This document shows positions 34,953-46,838 of a stretch of DNA of 64,000 bases, piece after piece. The notes under the pieces were generated by a model that was not told the DNA's origin, did no database searches, and saw only the letters and a program-made list of their open reading frames with translations. Source of the DNA: Streptomyces sp. NBC_00448 (lineage in GTDB: Bacteria > Actinomycetota > Actinomycetes > Streptomycetales > Streptomycetaceae); the NCBI RefSeq assembly GCF_036014115.1, contig NZ_CP107913.1, positions 2,483,001-2,547,000 of the forward strand. Reading direction: 5' to 3'. The stretch's first letter is position 1, and each line of letters starts with the position of its first letter. A program made the translations under genes and the position numbers.

Positions 34953-35741
34953 TCAACTCCCGGAAGCAGCAGGGGCGGTGGGCGCACTGACGTCGTAGTG
35001 CGTCGCGTCCGGCTGCGCCTTCATCAGCGCGGTGAGCGTGCGCGCCTTGCGTGCGCCGTTCTCGGAACTCCCCCACACCACCTCGCGCCCGCCGGAGAGT
35101 TCGACGGTGATGCCGTCGTAGGAACGCACCCGGATCGCGGTGGCGTGGCCACTGAGGGATTGCGGCAACTCGGCCGAGACGGCAATGGCGGCGCGCAGCA
35201 GTCCCTTTGTGCCGAATTGGCGAACGCTCGCGGCCTGCGGGTCGGTCAACTGCACCAGCGGCACCCCGCGCGGCGCCCGGTCGACGGTGGCGAATCGCAC
35301 GCCGCCGCGGTCGACTTCGGTGTAGCGGGTGCCGTCCTTGAGCACCGCCGACGGGGTCCGTTCGACGATCCGCAGCTTTACGGTGTGCGGCCAGGAGCGG
35401 TCCACGTCCACGTGGTCGATTCGCGGGAGCGCGGCGGTGAGCCGTTTGCCGACGGCGCCGGTGTCCACGGAGAACAGGGCGCCGCCGAGCGGGACTTTCG
35501 CCGCGCTGACGATCTGATCATCGGTCAATACGGAGTTGCCGGTGACCTTGACGCGTTCGGCCCGCAGCAGCGGAGAGCCGTACACGAGGTAGCCGCCGCC
35601 CCCGCCGACCACGGTCAACGCGACCAGCGCGAGCAGCAGTACGTTCCGCCTGCGGCGCGCCGTGCCGCGGGGTGGCCGAGGTGACGGTCGGAGCGGGCCG
35701 CCCCGCACGCGGCTCGCGCCGGGCGCTGCCAGTCGGGTCAT
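34953..35741 (-). CDS. ftsQ: Cell division protein FtsQ
   Basis: A 262-residue bitopic membrane protein of the divisome. A basic cytosolic N-terminus (RRRR at about 30-33) precedes one membrane helix (about 34-54, LLLALVALTVVGGGGGYLVY). The outside part has a POTRA domain (ERVKVTGNSVLTDDQIVSAAKVPLGG) and the FtsQ beta domain (VDRSWPHTVKLRIVERTPSAV). The ATG 35741 has GGAGG six bases upstream. It lies 83 bases after murG. The separate control region downstream suggests that ftsZ also has its own promoters. Confidence 0.95.
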   Translation of the reverse strand: MTRLAAPGASRVRGGPLRPSPRPPRGTARRRRNVLLLALVALTVVGGGGGYLVYGSPLLRAERVKVTGNSVLTDDQIVSAAKVPLGGALFSVDTGAVGKRLTAALPRIDHVDVDRSWPHTVKLRIVERTPSAVLKDGTRYTEVDRGGVRFATVDRAPRGVPLVQLTDPQAASVRQFGTKGLLRAAIAVSAELPQSLSGHATAIRVRSYDGITVELSGGREVVWGSSENGARKARTLTALMKAQPDATHYDVSAPTAPAASGS

Positions 35742-35824
35742 CTCGGCCTCCGGAGTGGGCGATGGTGCTCCTATCCTGCAACGGGTTCGCCCGCGGGTAC
35801 GGCAACCCGCCGCGAGAGTCCCCG

Positions 35825-36919
35825 TTACCGCCGGGCGGCGATCGCCTCGTAGACCATTCGCATCAGCAGCTCGTCCGCGTCGCGGCGGCCGAACTCCGCG
35901 GCGGCGCGGGACATGTCGTACAGCCGGTGCGGGTCGGTGAGGACGGGAAGGACGTTCCCCAGCACCCAGTCCGGCGTCAGCTCCGCGTCGTCCACGAGCA
36001 CGCCGCCGCCCGCCTTGACCACCGGCTGCGCGTTGAGCCGCTGCTCGCCGTTGCCGATCGGCAGCGGCACGTACGCCGCGGGCAGCCCCACCGCGGAGAG
36101 TTCGGCGACGGTCATCGCGCCGGCCCGGCACAGCATCATGTCGGCGGCGGCGTAGGCGAGATCCATCCGGTCGAGGTAGGGCACCGGACGGTACGGCGGC
36201 ATGCCGGGCATGTTGTCGGACTGCGGCAGTTCGTTCTTCGGGCCGACCGCGTGCAGGATCTGCACCCCGGACTGCTGGAGCCGCGGGGCGACCGTGGTCA
36301 CCACCTCGTTGAGCCGCCGGGCGCCCTGGGAGCCGCCGGAGACCAGCAGCGTCGGCAGGTTCTGGTCGAGGCCGAACGCGTGCCGGGCCTCGGGGCGGGC
36401 GGCGGCGCGGTCGAGGGTGGCGATGGAGCGGCGCAGCGGGATGCCGATGTAGTGCGAGTCGCGCAGCTTGCTGTCAGGGGTGGAGACGGCCACGGTGTGC
36501 GCGTAGCGGGAGCCGATCTTGTTGGCCAGGCCCGGCCGGGCGTTGGCCTCGTGGACGACGATCGGCACGCCGAGGCGCTTGGCGGCGAGGTAGCCGGGCA
36601 GGGCGACATAGCCGCCGAAGCCGACCAGGCAGTCGGCCTTGGTGCGCTCCAGGATCTGCTCGGCGGCCTTGATGGTGCCGCGCAGCCGACCGGGGACGGT
36701 GATCAGTTCGGGGGTGGGCCGGCGCGGCAGCGGGACCGCGGGGATGAGGGCGAGTTCGTAGCCCCGCTCGGGCACGAGCCTGGTCTCCAGGCCGCGCTCG
36801 GTGCCCAGTGCGGTGATTCCCACGGTCGGGTCCTGCCTGCGCAGGGCATCGGCGAGCGCGAGCGCCGGCTCGATGTGGCCGGCGGTCCCCCCACCGGCGA
36901 GTACGACATGCACCGTCAT
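35825..36919 (-). CDS. murG: UDP-GlcNAc transferase MurG
   Basis: A 364-residue GT-B glycosyltransferase that adds GlcNAc to lipid I to make lipid II on the inner membrane face. The N-terminal G-loop is [22 protein letters not shown], the second is [14 protein letters not shown], and the UDP-GlcNAc pocket includes [15 protein letters not shown] and [24 protein letters not shown]. Length is normal. Its ATG directly follows the ftsW stop with no spacing, so translation is likely coupled. Confidence 0.97.
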   Translation of the reverse strand: MTVHVVLAGGGTAGHIEPALALADALRRQDPTVGITALGTERGLETRLVPERGYELALIPAVPLPRRPTPELITVPGRLRGTIKAAEQILERTKADCLVGFGGYVALPGYLAAKRLGVPIVVHEANARPGLANKIGSRYAHTVAVSTPDSKLRDSHYIGIPLRRSIATLDRAAARPEARHAFGLDQNLPTLLVSGGSQGARRLNEVVTTVAPRLQQSGVQILHAVGPKNELPQSDNMPGMPPYRPVPYLDRMDLAYAAADMMLCRAGAMTVAELSAVGLPAAYVPLPIGNGEQRLNAQPVVKAGGGVLVDDAELTPDWVLGNVLPVLTDPHRLYDMSRAAAEFGRRDADELLMRMVYEAIAARR

Positions 36920-38851
36920 TCACCGCTCTCCCGACGGCCGCCTTCCGGTACGCCGTCGCATCGTCCTTTTCATCGCCCCGGTCAGGGAGTTGTGCTCCCG
37001 CATGGCCAGGGCCGCCCGCGCCGCCGGCTCGCTTCTGGCGAAGGAGATCAGCAGCCCCACGGCGTACATGGTCGGCAGGAGGGCCGAGCCTCCGTAGGAG
37101 AACAGCGGGAGCGGGACACCGGCGATCGGCAGCAGGCCGAGCACCGCACCGACGTTGATCACGGATTGGACCGTGATCCAGGTGGTCACGCCACCCGCTG
37201 CGAACCTGACGAAGGGGTCCTCCGTGCGACCGGCCACGCGGATACCCGCGTAGCCTAGTGCCGCGAAGAGGGCGAGTACGGACAGCGTGCCCGCCAGGCC
37301 CAGTTCCTCGCCGGTCACGGCGAAGATGAAGTCGGTGTGCGGCTCGGGAAGTTCGCCCCATTTCTCCACGCTCGCGCCCAGGCCGGTGCCGAACCAGCCG
37401 CCGGACGCGAGGGCGTAGATGCCGTGCACGGCCTGCCAGCACTGGTCGTTGGCGCCGGGTGAGGTCGCGGCGATGCAGTGCAGCCGGCCCATCCGGTTGG
37501 GGCTGGTCAGCACGAAGAGCGCGGCCAGCACGCCGGCCGCGGCCAGCACACCGGTGAACAGCCGGGTGGGGGCGCCGGCCAGCCACAGCAGGCCGAACAG
37601 GACCGCGGTGAGCACCATGGTGGTGCCCATGTCGCCGCCGAGCATGATCAGGCCGAGCAGCAGCACGGCGACCGGCACCAGCGGCACCAGCAGGTGCTTC
37701 CACTGGGTGAGCAGCTTCTTCTCGTTCTTGCGGGCCAGCAGGTCGGCGCCCCACATCACCAGGGCGAGCTTGCCGAACTCGCTGGGCTGGAGCTGGAACG
37801 GGCCGCCGATGGACAGCCAGTTGGTGTTGCCGTTGACCGTCTGCCCTATCCCCGGCACCTGGACCAGGCACATCAGGAAGACCGCGCCGAGCAGCAGCGG
37901 GTAGGCCAGCGCCCGATGCAGCCGGATCGGCATCCGCGCCGCCGCGTACAGCAGCACCGAGCCGATCGCCACGGCCATCAGCTGCTTGCGGAAGTAGTAC
38001 GTCGACGGCAGGCCGTAGCGCAGCGCCTGGATCATCGACGCGGAGTAGACCATCACCAGGCCGAGCACGGTGATCAGCAGCCCGGCGCCGAGGATCACGT
38101 AGTACGCGGTGAGCGGGCGGTCCCACGCGTCGCGCACCTGCTTCGGCAGCCGTGCGGCGCCGCGCCGCGCGCTGCCGCGCGGCCGGTTGCCGCCGGCCGT
38201 GAACCGGGGCGGGCGGGCGGCCGGTACGTGGCCGCCGCGCGGGCGCTCCGGCGAGGACGTCGCCGCGCGGCGCACGGCGGCGCGCTCCGCGGCGGCGGCC
38301 CGGGAGCCGCCCTGGTCCGCGGTGGCAGCGTTGCCGCGCGGGGCCGGGCCGTCGCCGGCGGCCCGCCGCACGCGACCCGCGGGGGACGGCATCCGCCGCC
38401 CGGAACCCGCGGGCGCGCCCTCGGCGCCCTGGCCCGCGCGCGGTGCGCTCGGTGCCCGGTCGGCCCGGCGCTCGCCGGAAGGCCGGGGGCCGTCGGAGAT
38501 CCCGCCGGCACCGGACAGCCGGCCCCGGTCGGTGCGGCGTCCCTCGTCGGCCCGGCGGCCGTTCCCGGACGCCCCGTCAGCACCGTTCGGCCGGCCGCGA
38601 TCCGGCGCCGGGCGCTCGCCCGGCGACCGTGCTCCGCCCGCGCGGCCGCCACCGGAGGCGGTACGACCGGACGGCGGCAGCGGATCGGTGCCACGGGCGC
38701 CGGGCGTGCCCTTCGGCGCGCCGCCGCTGCGTCCGGCCGGCGGGAGCCGGTCCGGGCCGGGGGTACGCGGGGACGCGCCGTCGGCCTGGCGGCGGCCGGA
38801 CGGGGGCGGACGGTCCTCGCCGCCGTGGGCGGTGAAGCGGTCTCGCGGCAT
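36920..38851 (-). CDS. ftsW: Septal peptidoglycan polymerase FtsW with long disordered N-terminus
   Basis: A 643-residue SEDS glycosyltransferase. The membrane core begins near residue 245 (WDRPLTAYYVILGAGLLITVLG) and has about ten helices. It includes VMVYSASM, PSEFGKLALVMWGADLLARKNEK, GGDMGTTMVL, the HTDFIFAVTGEELG catalytic loop and GVPLPLFSYGGSALL. The first 240 residues are Arg/Gly/Pro/Ser-rich with repeats like GRRxD and RPxSG and no fold. Homologous FtsW proteins that I remember have under 60 residues there. ATG 38851 was chosen because GAGGAGGGG lies six bases upstream; if an internal start is used, most of the extension disappears. Confidence 0.93.
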   Translation of the reverse strand: MPRDRFTAHGGEDRPPPSGRRQADGASPRTPGPDRLPPAGRSGGAPKGTPGARGTDPLPPSGRTASGGGRAGGARSPGERPAPDRGRPNGADGASGNGRRADEGRRTDRGRLSGAGGISDGPRPSGERRADRAPSAPRAGQGAEGAPAGSGRRMPSPAGRVRRAAGDGPAPRGNAATADQGGSRAAAAERAAVRRAATSSPERPRGGHVPAARPPRFTAGGNRPRGSARRGAARLPKQVRDAWDRPLTAYYVILGAGLLITVLGLVMVYSASMIQALRYGLPSTYYFRKQLMAVAIGSVLLYAAARMPIRLHRALAYPLLLGAVFLMCLVQVPGIGQTVNGNTNWLSIGGPFQLQPSEFGKLALVMWGADLLARKNEKKLLTQWKHLLVPLVPVAVLLLGLIMLGGDMGTTMVLTAVLFGLLWLAGAPTRLFTGVLAAAGVLAALFVLTSPNRMGRLHCIAATSPGANDQCWQAVHGIYALASGGWFGTGLGASVEKWGELPEPHTDFIFAVTGEELGLAGTLSVLALFAALGYAGIRVAGRTEDPFVRFAAGGVTTWITVQSVINVGAVLGLLPIAGVPLPLFSYGGSALLPTMYAVGLLISFARSEPAARAALAMREHNSLTGAMKRTMRRRTGRRPSGER

Positions 38852-38909
38852 GCGTCCCCTCCTCGGTGCGCGGGTACGGCCGGCCGCCGTCCCGAGCCGG
38901 GACCGCGGG

Positions 38910-40453
38910 TCAGCGGCCGTGGTCGGCCGGGCCGGCCTCCTCCGGTCCGCCGCCACGGGCGGCGAGGGCGCGTACCGCCTCGGCGAACACGTCACCGCGC
39001 TGGTTGTAGTTGGTGAACATGTCCATCGACGCGCAGGCCGGGGCGAGCAGGACCGTGTCGCCCGGCTGGGCGAGGTCGCGGGCCGTGCCGACGGCGGCGG
39101 ACATCGCCCCAGTGTCGGTCCGTTCCAGCTCCACCACGGGTACCTGCGGGGCGTGTCGCGCGAGCGCTTCGCGGATCACCGCCCGGTCGGCGCCGAACAG
39201 GACCGCCGCCCGCAGCCGGGAGGCGGCCGCCGCGGCCAGCGCGTCGAACTCCGCGCCCTTGGCGAGACCGCCCGCCAGCCACACCACCGACGGGTACGAC
39301 GTCAGCGACGCCTCGGCGGCGTGCGTGTTGGTGGCCTTGGAGTCGTCGACGTAGGTGACGCCGTCGACGACGGCGACCTCGGCGATGCGGTGGGCGTCGG
39401 GCCGGAAGGCCCGCAACCCTTCGCGGACGGCATCCGGCCGGACCCCGTAGGCGCGGGCGAGCGCGGCTGCGGCCAGCGCGTTGGCGATGTTGTGCGGCGC
39501 GGGCGGGCGGACGTCCGCGACCTCGGCGAGTTCCTGCGCCTGATGCTGCCGGTCCTCGACGAACGCGCGGTCCACCAGGATGCCGTCGACCACGCCGAAC
39601 TGCGAGGGCGTGGGCGCCTGGAGGGTGAAGCCGATCGCCCGGCAGCCCTCCTCGACGTCGGCCTCGCGCACCAGCCGCTCGGTCTCCGGGTCGGCGGTGT
39701 TGTACACGCAGGCGACCTGGTTGCCCGTGTAGATCCGGCCCTTGTCCGCGGCGTACGCGGCCATCGAGCCGTGCCAGTCGAGGTGGTCGGGCGCGAGGTT
39801 GAGCACTGCCGCGGAGTGCGGGCGGATGCTCGGCGCCCAGTGGAGCTGGTAGCTGGACAGTTCGACGGCGAGGACGTCGTAAGGACCGCCCTCCTGGTCG
39901 CCGAGGATGACGTCGAAGAGCGAGACGCCGATGTTGCCGACGGCCGCGGTGCGCAGGCCCGCCGCGGTGAGGATCGCGGCGAGCATGCGGGTGGCGGTGG
40001 TCTTGCCGTTGGTGCCGGTGATGGCCAGCCACGGTGCCGCGCCGGGTCCGCGCAGCCGCCAGGCGAGTTCGACGTCGCCCCACACCTGCACGCCCGCGGC
40101 CCCGGCCGCCGCGAACAGCGGACTGGACGGCTTCCAGCCGGGGGTGGTGACGACCAGGTTGGTGCCGTCGGGGAGGGTGTCGGCGTCGCCGAGGCGTACG
40201 GCGATGCCGAGCGCCTCCAGTTCGGCCGCTTCGGCGTGCTGCTTGTCGCCGGCCGGGCCGTTGACCACGGTGACGCGGGCGCCGAGGTGGTGCAGCGCCT
40301 TCGCCGCGGGCACCCCGGAGACACCGAGCCCGGCGACGGTGACCCGGGCGTCCTTGAAGTCGGCCGGGTCGTCGAACCGGGCCGGGCCGTCCTCGGTCCT
40401 GGCCGGGCTCTGCTCGGACCCGGCCGGGCCGCCGGCGCCGGGCTGAGTGCCCG

Positions 40454-40457
<4 letters not shown>
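38910..40457 (-). CDS. murD: UDP-MurNAc-L-Ala:D-Glu ligase MurD
   Basis: A 515-residue Mur ligase. After a variable 30-residue start, the Rossmann N-terminal domain shows [21 protein letters not shown]. The ATP loop is [15 protein letters not shown], then [22 protein letters not shown] and [14 protein letters not shown], and the C-terminal domain has [29 protein letters not shown] and [15 protein letters not shown]. It adds D-glutamate to UDP-MurNAc-L-Ala. The GTG 40457 overlaps the mraY stop (GTGA). It is followed 58 bases later by ftsW. Confidence 0.96.
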
Positions 40458-41514
<1,057 letters not shown>

Positions 41515-41518
<4 letters not shown>

Positions 41519-42966
41519 CGGGTGGCACCCTCGCGGGCCGCTCCCGGGCCGTCGGCGCCGCCGCCGGCCTCGATCAGCGCGAGGGCGACGGACTCAAGTC
41601 CGACCGACCTCGATGCCTTGACCAGCACGACATCTCCCGGCCGCGCCCCTGCGCGTACCAGGTCGACCGCCGCCTCCGCGTCGGACACGTGCACCGACTC
41701 CTCACCCCACGAACCCTCGTTGTAGGCGCCCATTTGCAGCCATGCGGCTTCCGTGCCGCCGACGGCCACGAGCTTGCTGACGTTGAGTCGGACGGCCAGC
41801 CGCCCCACCGCGTCGTGCTCCGCGAGCGACTGCTCACCGAGTTCGGCCATCTTGCCCAGCACCGCCCACGTACGGCCCCCCCGAGCCTGTGCGGAGCTGC
41901 CCATCGCCGCGAGTGTCCGCAGGGCTGCCCTCATGGATTCCGGGTTCGCGTTGTAGGCGTCATTGATGACCGTCACGCCGTCGGGCAGCTCGGTGACCTC
42001 CATCCGCCAGCGCGAGAGCGTGCCGGCCGCGGAGAGCGCGGTGGCGATCTCCTCGACAGGCATGCCGAGTTCACGGGCGACGGCGGCCGCGGCGAGCGCG
42101 TTCGACACGTGATGCTCACCGTACAGGCGCAAGGTCACTTCGGCGCACCCGGAGGGTGTGCGCAGCGTGAAGTGGGGCCGGCCGTCGGCGCCCAGCGTCA
42201 CGTTCTCGGCGCGTACGTCCGCTTCGGGGGCTTCGCCGAAGGTCACCACTTTCGCCTTGGTTCGGGTGCGCATGGCACTCACCAGCGGATCGTCGGCGTT
42301 GAGCACGGCGACGCCGCCCTCGGCCTCGGCCGGCAGCGCCTCCACGAGTTCGCCCTTGGCCTGCGCGATCTGCTCGCGGCCGCCGAACTCGCCGATGTGC
42401 GCGCTGCCCACGTTGAGCACCAGGCCGATCCGGGGCGGGGTGAGCCCGGTCAGGTAGGCGATGTGGCCGATGCCGCGGGCGCCCATCTCCAGCACCAGGT
42501 GCCGGGTGCCCTCGTCGGCGCTGAGCGCGGTCAGCGGCAGCCCGATCTCGTTGTTGAAGGAGCCGGGCGTCCACACCGTCGGTGCCAGGCGCTCCAGGAG
42601 CTGCGCGAGCAGGTCCTTGGTGCTGGTCTTGCCGGCCGAGCCGGTGAGCGCCACCACGGTCGCGCCCAACTGCTCGATGACGTGCCGGGCGAGCGCGCCG
42701 AGCGTGGCCTGGACGTCGTCCACCACGATGGCGGGCACGCCGACCGGCCGGGACGCGAGCACCGCCACCGCCCCGTCGGCGACCGCCCCGGCGGCGAAGT
42801 CGTGGCCGTCCGAGCGCTCTCCGGCGAACGCGACGAACAGGGCGCCGGGGACCACCTCGCGGGAGTCCTTGACCACCGGACCCGTGACGCGTACCGCACT
42901 GTCCGGTATGTCGTGCGTGCTCCCGCCGACCGCACGTGCGACCTCGGCGAGGGTGAGAGGGATCAC
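41515..42966 (-). CDS. murF: UDP-MurNAc-tripeptide:D-Ala-D-Ala ligase MurF
   Basis: A 483-residue Mur ligase that completes the pentapeptide with D-Ala-D-Ala. The N-terminal [15 protein letters not shown] is the usual start, followed by [24 protein letters not shown], the ATP loop [44 protein letters not shown] and [14 protein letters not shown]. The C-terminal domain has [18 protein letters not shown]. The GTG start overlaps the murE stop (GTGA), and its own stop overlaps the mraY start. Confidence 0.97.
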
Positions 42967-44531
42967 TGTTCTTGTCGGTCCTTATCGATCGCGGCGCGCA
43001 GCACCGCTCGGTCGTCGAAGGGGCGCACCTCTCCGGCGATGTCCTGGCCCTGCTCATGTCCCTTGCCGGCCACCAGCACGATGTCGCCGGGCCGCGCGAG
43101 CGCGACGGCGGCGGCCACCGCGGCGGCCCGGTCGGGTTCGACGATGACGTGTCCGCGCTGTGCGGCCGGCACTTGCGCCGCGCCGGCGAGCATCGCGCTG
43201 AGGATCTGCAGCGGGTCCTCCGAGCGGGGGTTGTCGGACGTGAGCACGGCGGTGTCGGCGAGCCGGGCGACGGCCGCGCCCATGGGAGCGCGCTTGGTGG
43301 CGTCCCGGTCGCCGCCGCAGCCGAGCACGGCGTGGATACGGCCATCGGTGGTGGTGCGCAACGCGCGCAGCACCGACTCGACGGCGTCGGTCTTGTGGGC
43401 GTAGTCCACGACCGCGAGATAGGGCTGTCCGGCGTCGACCCGCTCCAGCCGGCCCGGGACGCCGGGCACGGCGGCGATGCCGTCGGCGGCGGTCTGCGGG
43501 TCAAGGCCGGCGGCGGCCAGGGCGGCCAGCGCGGCAAGGGTGTTGGCGACGTTGAACGGGCCGGGCAGCGGCGCCACCGCCTGTACCCGCTCGCCCTTGG
43601 GGCCGATCGCGGTGAAGCGGCTGTCCATCAGGCCGGCCTGGACGTCCTCGGCCCGCCAGTCGGCGTCGAGGCTGCCCTGCGCGGAGAACGTCACCAGCGG
43701 CACGCCGGCCTCCGCGACGAGCCGGCGGCCGTACTCGTCGTCGAGGTTGACCACGCCCAGGCGGCTGCGCTGCGGGGTGAACAGCCGCGCCTTGGCCTGG
43801 AAGTAGTCCTCCATGCCGGAGTGGAACTCCATGTGCTCCGGGCTGAGGTTGGTGAAGACCGCGACGTCGAAGACGGTGCCGTCGACCCGGCCGAGGATCA
43901 GGGCGTGGCTGGAGACCTCCATGACCGCCGCGTCCACGCCGCGTTCGCCCATCACCGCGAAGAGCGCCTGGAGGTCGGTGGCCTCGGGGGTGGTGCGCTC
44001 GCTCTTGATCCGCTCGTCGCCGATCCGGGTCTCGACGGTGCCGATCAGCCCGGTGCGGCCGGCCGCGTGGCCGGCCCGCAGGCCCCCCTCGGCGAGGTAG
44101 GAGGTGGTGGTCTTGCCGGAGGTCCCGGTGATGCCGATCCGCAGCATGCCCTCGCCGGGGCGGCCGTAGACGACGGCGGCGAGCTCGCCCATCTCGGCGC
44201 GCGGGTCGGCCGCGGTGAGCACCGGCAGTCCGGTCGCGGCCGCGCGTTCGGTGCCGTCGGGATCGGTCAGTACGGCCACCGCGCCGGCCTCGGCGGCCTG
44301 CGCGGCGAAGTCGGCGCCATGCACGTGGGCGCCGGGCAGGGCCGCGTACAGGTCGCCGGGGCGGACCGCGCGGGAGTCGTGGGTGATGCCGGTGACCTGC
44401 GGGCCGTCGTCCGCCGGCGCGGCCGCGGACGGGCCGAGGCGGCGGGCGAGGTCGGCCAGCGGTGTGGGGCGCACGTGCGCCGGGCGCGGTGCACCCGGCT
44501 GTCTGAGGGTGGGTTGATCAGCTGTGGGCAC
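42963..44531 (-). CDS. murE: UDP-MurNAc-dipeptide:diaminopimelate ligase MurE
   Basis: A 522-residue Mur ligase that adds diaminopimelate. The ATP loop is IGITGTSGKTTTSYL; also VMEVSSHALILGRV, FTNLSPEHMEFHSGMEDYF, VVDYAHKTDAVESVL and LTSDNPRSEDP, the DNPR motif for diaminopimelate, and VAGKGHEQGQ. Streptomycetes use the LL isomer, which the motif alone does not resolve. The GTG 44531 has no ribosome site but has TAACCT seven bases upstream (44539-44544), so murE probably has its own leaderless promoter. It lies 113 bases after ftsI. Confidence 0.97.
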   Translation of the reverse strand: MPTADQPTLRQPGAPRPAHVRPTPLADLARRLGPSAAAPADDGPQVTGITHDSRAVRPGDLYAALPGAHVHGADFAAQAAEAGAVAVLTDPDGTERAAATGLPVLTAADPRAEMGELAAVVYGRPGEGMLRIGITGTSGKTTTSYLAEGGLRAGHAAGRTGLIGTVETRIGDERIKSERTTPEATDLQALFAVMGERGVDAAVMEVSSHALILGRVDGTVFDVAVFTNLSPEHMEFHSGMEDYFQAKARLFTPQRSRLGVVNLDDEYGRRLVAEAGVPLVTFSAQGSLDADWRAEDVQAGLMDSRFTAIGPKGERVQAVAPLPGPFNVANTLAALAALAAAGLDPQTAADGIAAVPGVPGRLERVDAGQPYLAVVDYAHKTDAVESVLRALRTTTDGRIHAVLGCGGDRDATKRAPMGAAVARLADTAVLTSDNPRSEDPLQILSAMLAGAAQVPAAQRGHVIVEPDRAAAVAAAVALARPGDIVLVAGKGHEQGQDIAGEVRPFDDRAVLRAAIDKDRQEQ

Positions 44532-44644
44532 GGCGGCGAGGTTACCCGGCGAGCCGGGGTCCGGGCCAAAACGACCGCTGTCGTGCCTGGTGGTGCCGCC
44601 GGGCACGGGAGGCGCGGGCGGGGTGGGTCGGCCGCCGATGGTGA

Positions 44645-46834
44645 TCACCCGACTTTCTTGTCGTTGGTGGCCGGGTCGGACGGGTTCCAGGTGACCGGCA
44701 GCTTCGGGGCGGGGGCGCCGGACGGCGGCACGCCCAGGGACTTGAGCGCGAACTGCATGACCTGCTTGAAGACCGGGCCGCAGATGTCGCCGCCGAAGTA
44801 GCTGCCCTTCGTGGGGTTCTGGATCACGCAGGAGATCGTCACGCGCGGTTTGTCGGCCGGCGCGAAGCCGAGGAAGGAGGAGGTGTAGCCCTTGTAGCGG
44901 CCGGTCAGCGGGTCCACCCGGTTGGCCGTACCGGTCTTGCCGGCGACCCGGTAGCCGTCGATCCGGGCGTTGATGCCGGTGCCCTGCTCGCTGCCGACCA
45001 CCGACTCCAGCATCTGCGAGACGGTCCTGGCGGTCTGCGCGGACACCACACGGGTCTTCTTCGGGGCGGCGGCGGGCACGAACCGGCCGTCGGGGCCGGT
45101 GGTGCCGCGGATCAGGCTGGGCTCGACGCGTACCCCGCCGTTGGCGATCGTGGAGTAGACCGAGGTGGCCTGGAGCGCGTTGACCGACAGGCCCTGGCCG
45201 AACGGGATGGTGTACTGCTGCGAGGCGTTCCAGTTCTGGGGCTTGGCGAGGATGCCGGGGGTCTCGCCGGGGAAGCCGATGCCGGTGGGCCGGCCGATGC
45301 CGAACTTCCGCAGGTAGTCGTAGAGCACCTGGTTGGCCTGCGGCTGGGTCTTGCCGAGCTGGCCGCTGGCCTCGATGGTGCCGATGTTGCTGGACTTGGC
45401 GAGCACCCCGTTGAGGGTGAGGTACCAGGTGCCGTGGTCGACGTCGTCGTGGAAGATCCGGTCGGCGCGCGGCAGGGTGCCGGGCACGGTGACGCGGGTG
45501 GTGGGGGTGGCCGCGCCGGTGTCGATGATCGCGGACATCGACATCAGCTTGCTGACGCTGCCGGGCTCGTAGGCGTCCTGCATCGCCGCGTTGCCGAGCG
45601 ACGCGGGGTCGGCGTGCGTCAGGTCGTTGGGATTGAAGCCGGGGGCGTCGGCCATCGCGAGCACCTGGCCGGTGCGGGGGTCCTGCACGATGACGTAGCC
45701 GCGGTCCGCCTTGGACTTCTGCACCTGCTTGGTGATGGCGCTCTGGGCGGCCCACTGGATGTCGCGGTCGAGGGTGAGCTGCACGTCGGTGCCGGGCACG
45801 GCGGGCTGCTCCTGGCTGCCGGCGGTGGGCACCTGGCGGCCGTCGGACTGCGCGTAGCGGATCTTGCCGTTCTTCCCGGCGAGTTCCTTGTCGAGCATGG
45901 ACTCCAGGCCGCCTGCGCCCTGCCCCTGGCCGTTGACGAAGCCGACGACGCCCGCGGCCAGGTCGCCGGCCGGGTAGACCCGCTTGGAGTGCGGTACGTG
46001 GAAGATCCCGGCGAGCACGTTGGCGTTCGGGCCCTTGGCGGCGAGGGTGGACTTCAGGTCCTGGATCTGGTTCCACGCCTGCGGGGACTGCTGCTGGGCG
46101 ATGATCTGGTAGCGGGAGTTCGGGGTGGCGAGCTGCTGGGCGATCTTCGTGGCGTCGCCGCCGACGATCGGCGCGAGCAGTTGCGCGGCCTGCTGCGGCG
46201 CGTCGTTCACCTTCGCCTGCGCGGGCGTGAACAGGTACGGGTCCGCAGTGATGTCGTAGGCGTCCACGGTGGTCGCCAGGTCCACGCCGGAGCGGTCGGT
46301 GATGGTGCCGCGGTCGGCGGTGACCTCGTGGGTGACCCAGCGGTTGACGGCCGCCTTCGCGGCGTACGCGGACGCGTCGACCGCCTGCACCTGGAGCAGC
46401 CGCACCACGAACACCGACATCACCAGCGTCAGCACCACGCCGACCAGCCGCAGCCGCGGGCGGACGGCGCCGAGGCGCACCGCCCGGGGGCCGCCCGGCT
46501 GCGGGGGCCGCAGGCGGGGCGAACGGCCGGCGGGGCGCGGCGGGCGGGCGCGACGGGGGCCGGGGGCGCCCGAGCCGCCGGGACGCGGTACGCGGGGGGC
46601 GCGGGGCCGGCCGCCGTCCGCGGGGTCGGCGTCGGGGCGGGGCGCGGTGGGGCGGGCGGTGCGGCGGGCCTGCGGGCGCGGCGCCGAGCCGTCCCGGCCC
46701 CCGCCGTACCGGGCGTCGCGTGCCGCGCCGGCGTCCCTGCCCCCCTCCCGGCTCGCACCGCCGGCACCGCCGGAGGAGGACGGCCGCCGGGGGCCGCCGC
46801 CGCGCGGGCGGTCTGCGTCGTCGCGAGGGGTCAC
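44645..46834 (-). CDS. ftsI: Septal transpeptidase FtsI (PBP3-type) with extended basic N-terminus
   Basis: A 729-residue class B penicillin-binding protein. Residues 1 to about 125 are an Arg/Gly/Pro-rich cytosolic extension, and residues 128-148 the membrane helix (LRLVGVVLTLVMSVFVVRLL). The pedestal domain starts near NRWVTHEVTADRGTITDRSG. The transpeptidase has the Ser-X-X-Lys motif in YEPGSVSKLMS, SSN in LAKSSNIGTIEA and KTG in YRVAGKTGTANRV. It crosslinks septal peptidoglycan together with FtsW. The GTG start is four bases after the ftsL stop. Confidence 0.96.
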   Translation of the reverse strand: MTPRDDADRPRGGGPRRPSSSGGAGGASREGGRDAGAARDARYGGGRDGSAPRPQARRTARPTAPRPDADPADGGRPRAPRVPRPGGSGAPGPRRARPPRPAGRSPRLRPPQPGGPRAVRLGAVRPRLRLVGVVLTLVMSVFVVRLLQVQAVDASAYAAKAAVNRWVTHEVTADRGTITDRSGVDLATTVDAYDITADPYLFTPAQAKVNDAPQQAAQLLAPIVGGDATKIAQQLATPNSRYQIIAQQQSPQAWNQIQDLKSTLAAKGPNANVLAGIFHVPHSKRVYPAGDLAAGVVGFVNGQGQGAGGLESMLDKELAGKNGKIRYAQSDGRQVPTAGSQEQPAVPGTDVQLTLDRDIQWAAQSAITKQVQKSKADRGYVIVQDPRTGQVLAMADAPGFNPNDLTHADPASLGNAAMQDAYEPGSVSKLMSMSAIIDTGAATPTTRVTVPGTLPRADRIFHDDVDHGTWYLTLNGVLAKSSNIGTIEASGQLGKTQPQANQVLYDYLRKFGIGRPTGIGFPGETPGILAKPQNWNASQQYTIPFGQGLSVNALQATSVYSTIANGGVRVEPSLIRGTTGPDGRFVPAAAPKKTRVVSAQTARTVSQMLESVVGSEQGTGINARIDGYRVAGKTGTANRVDPLTGRYKGYTSSFLGFAPADKPRVTISCVIQNPTKGSYFGGDICGPVFKQVMQFALKSLGVPPSGAPAPKLPVTWNPSDPATNDKKVG

Positions 46835-46838
46835 GCGC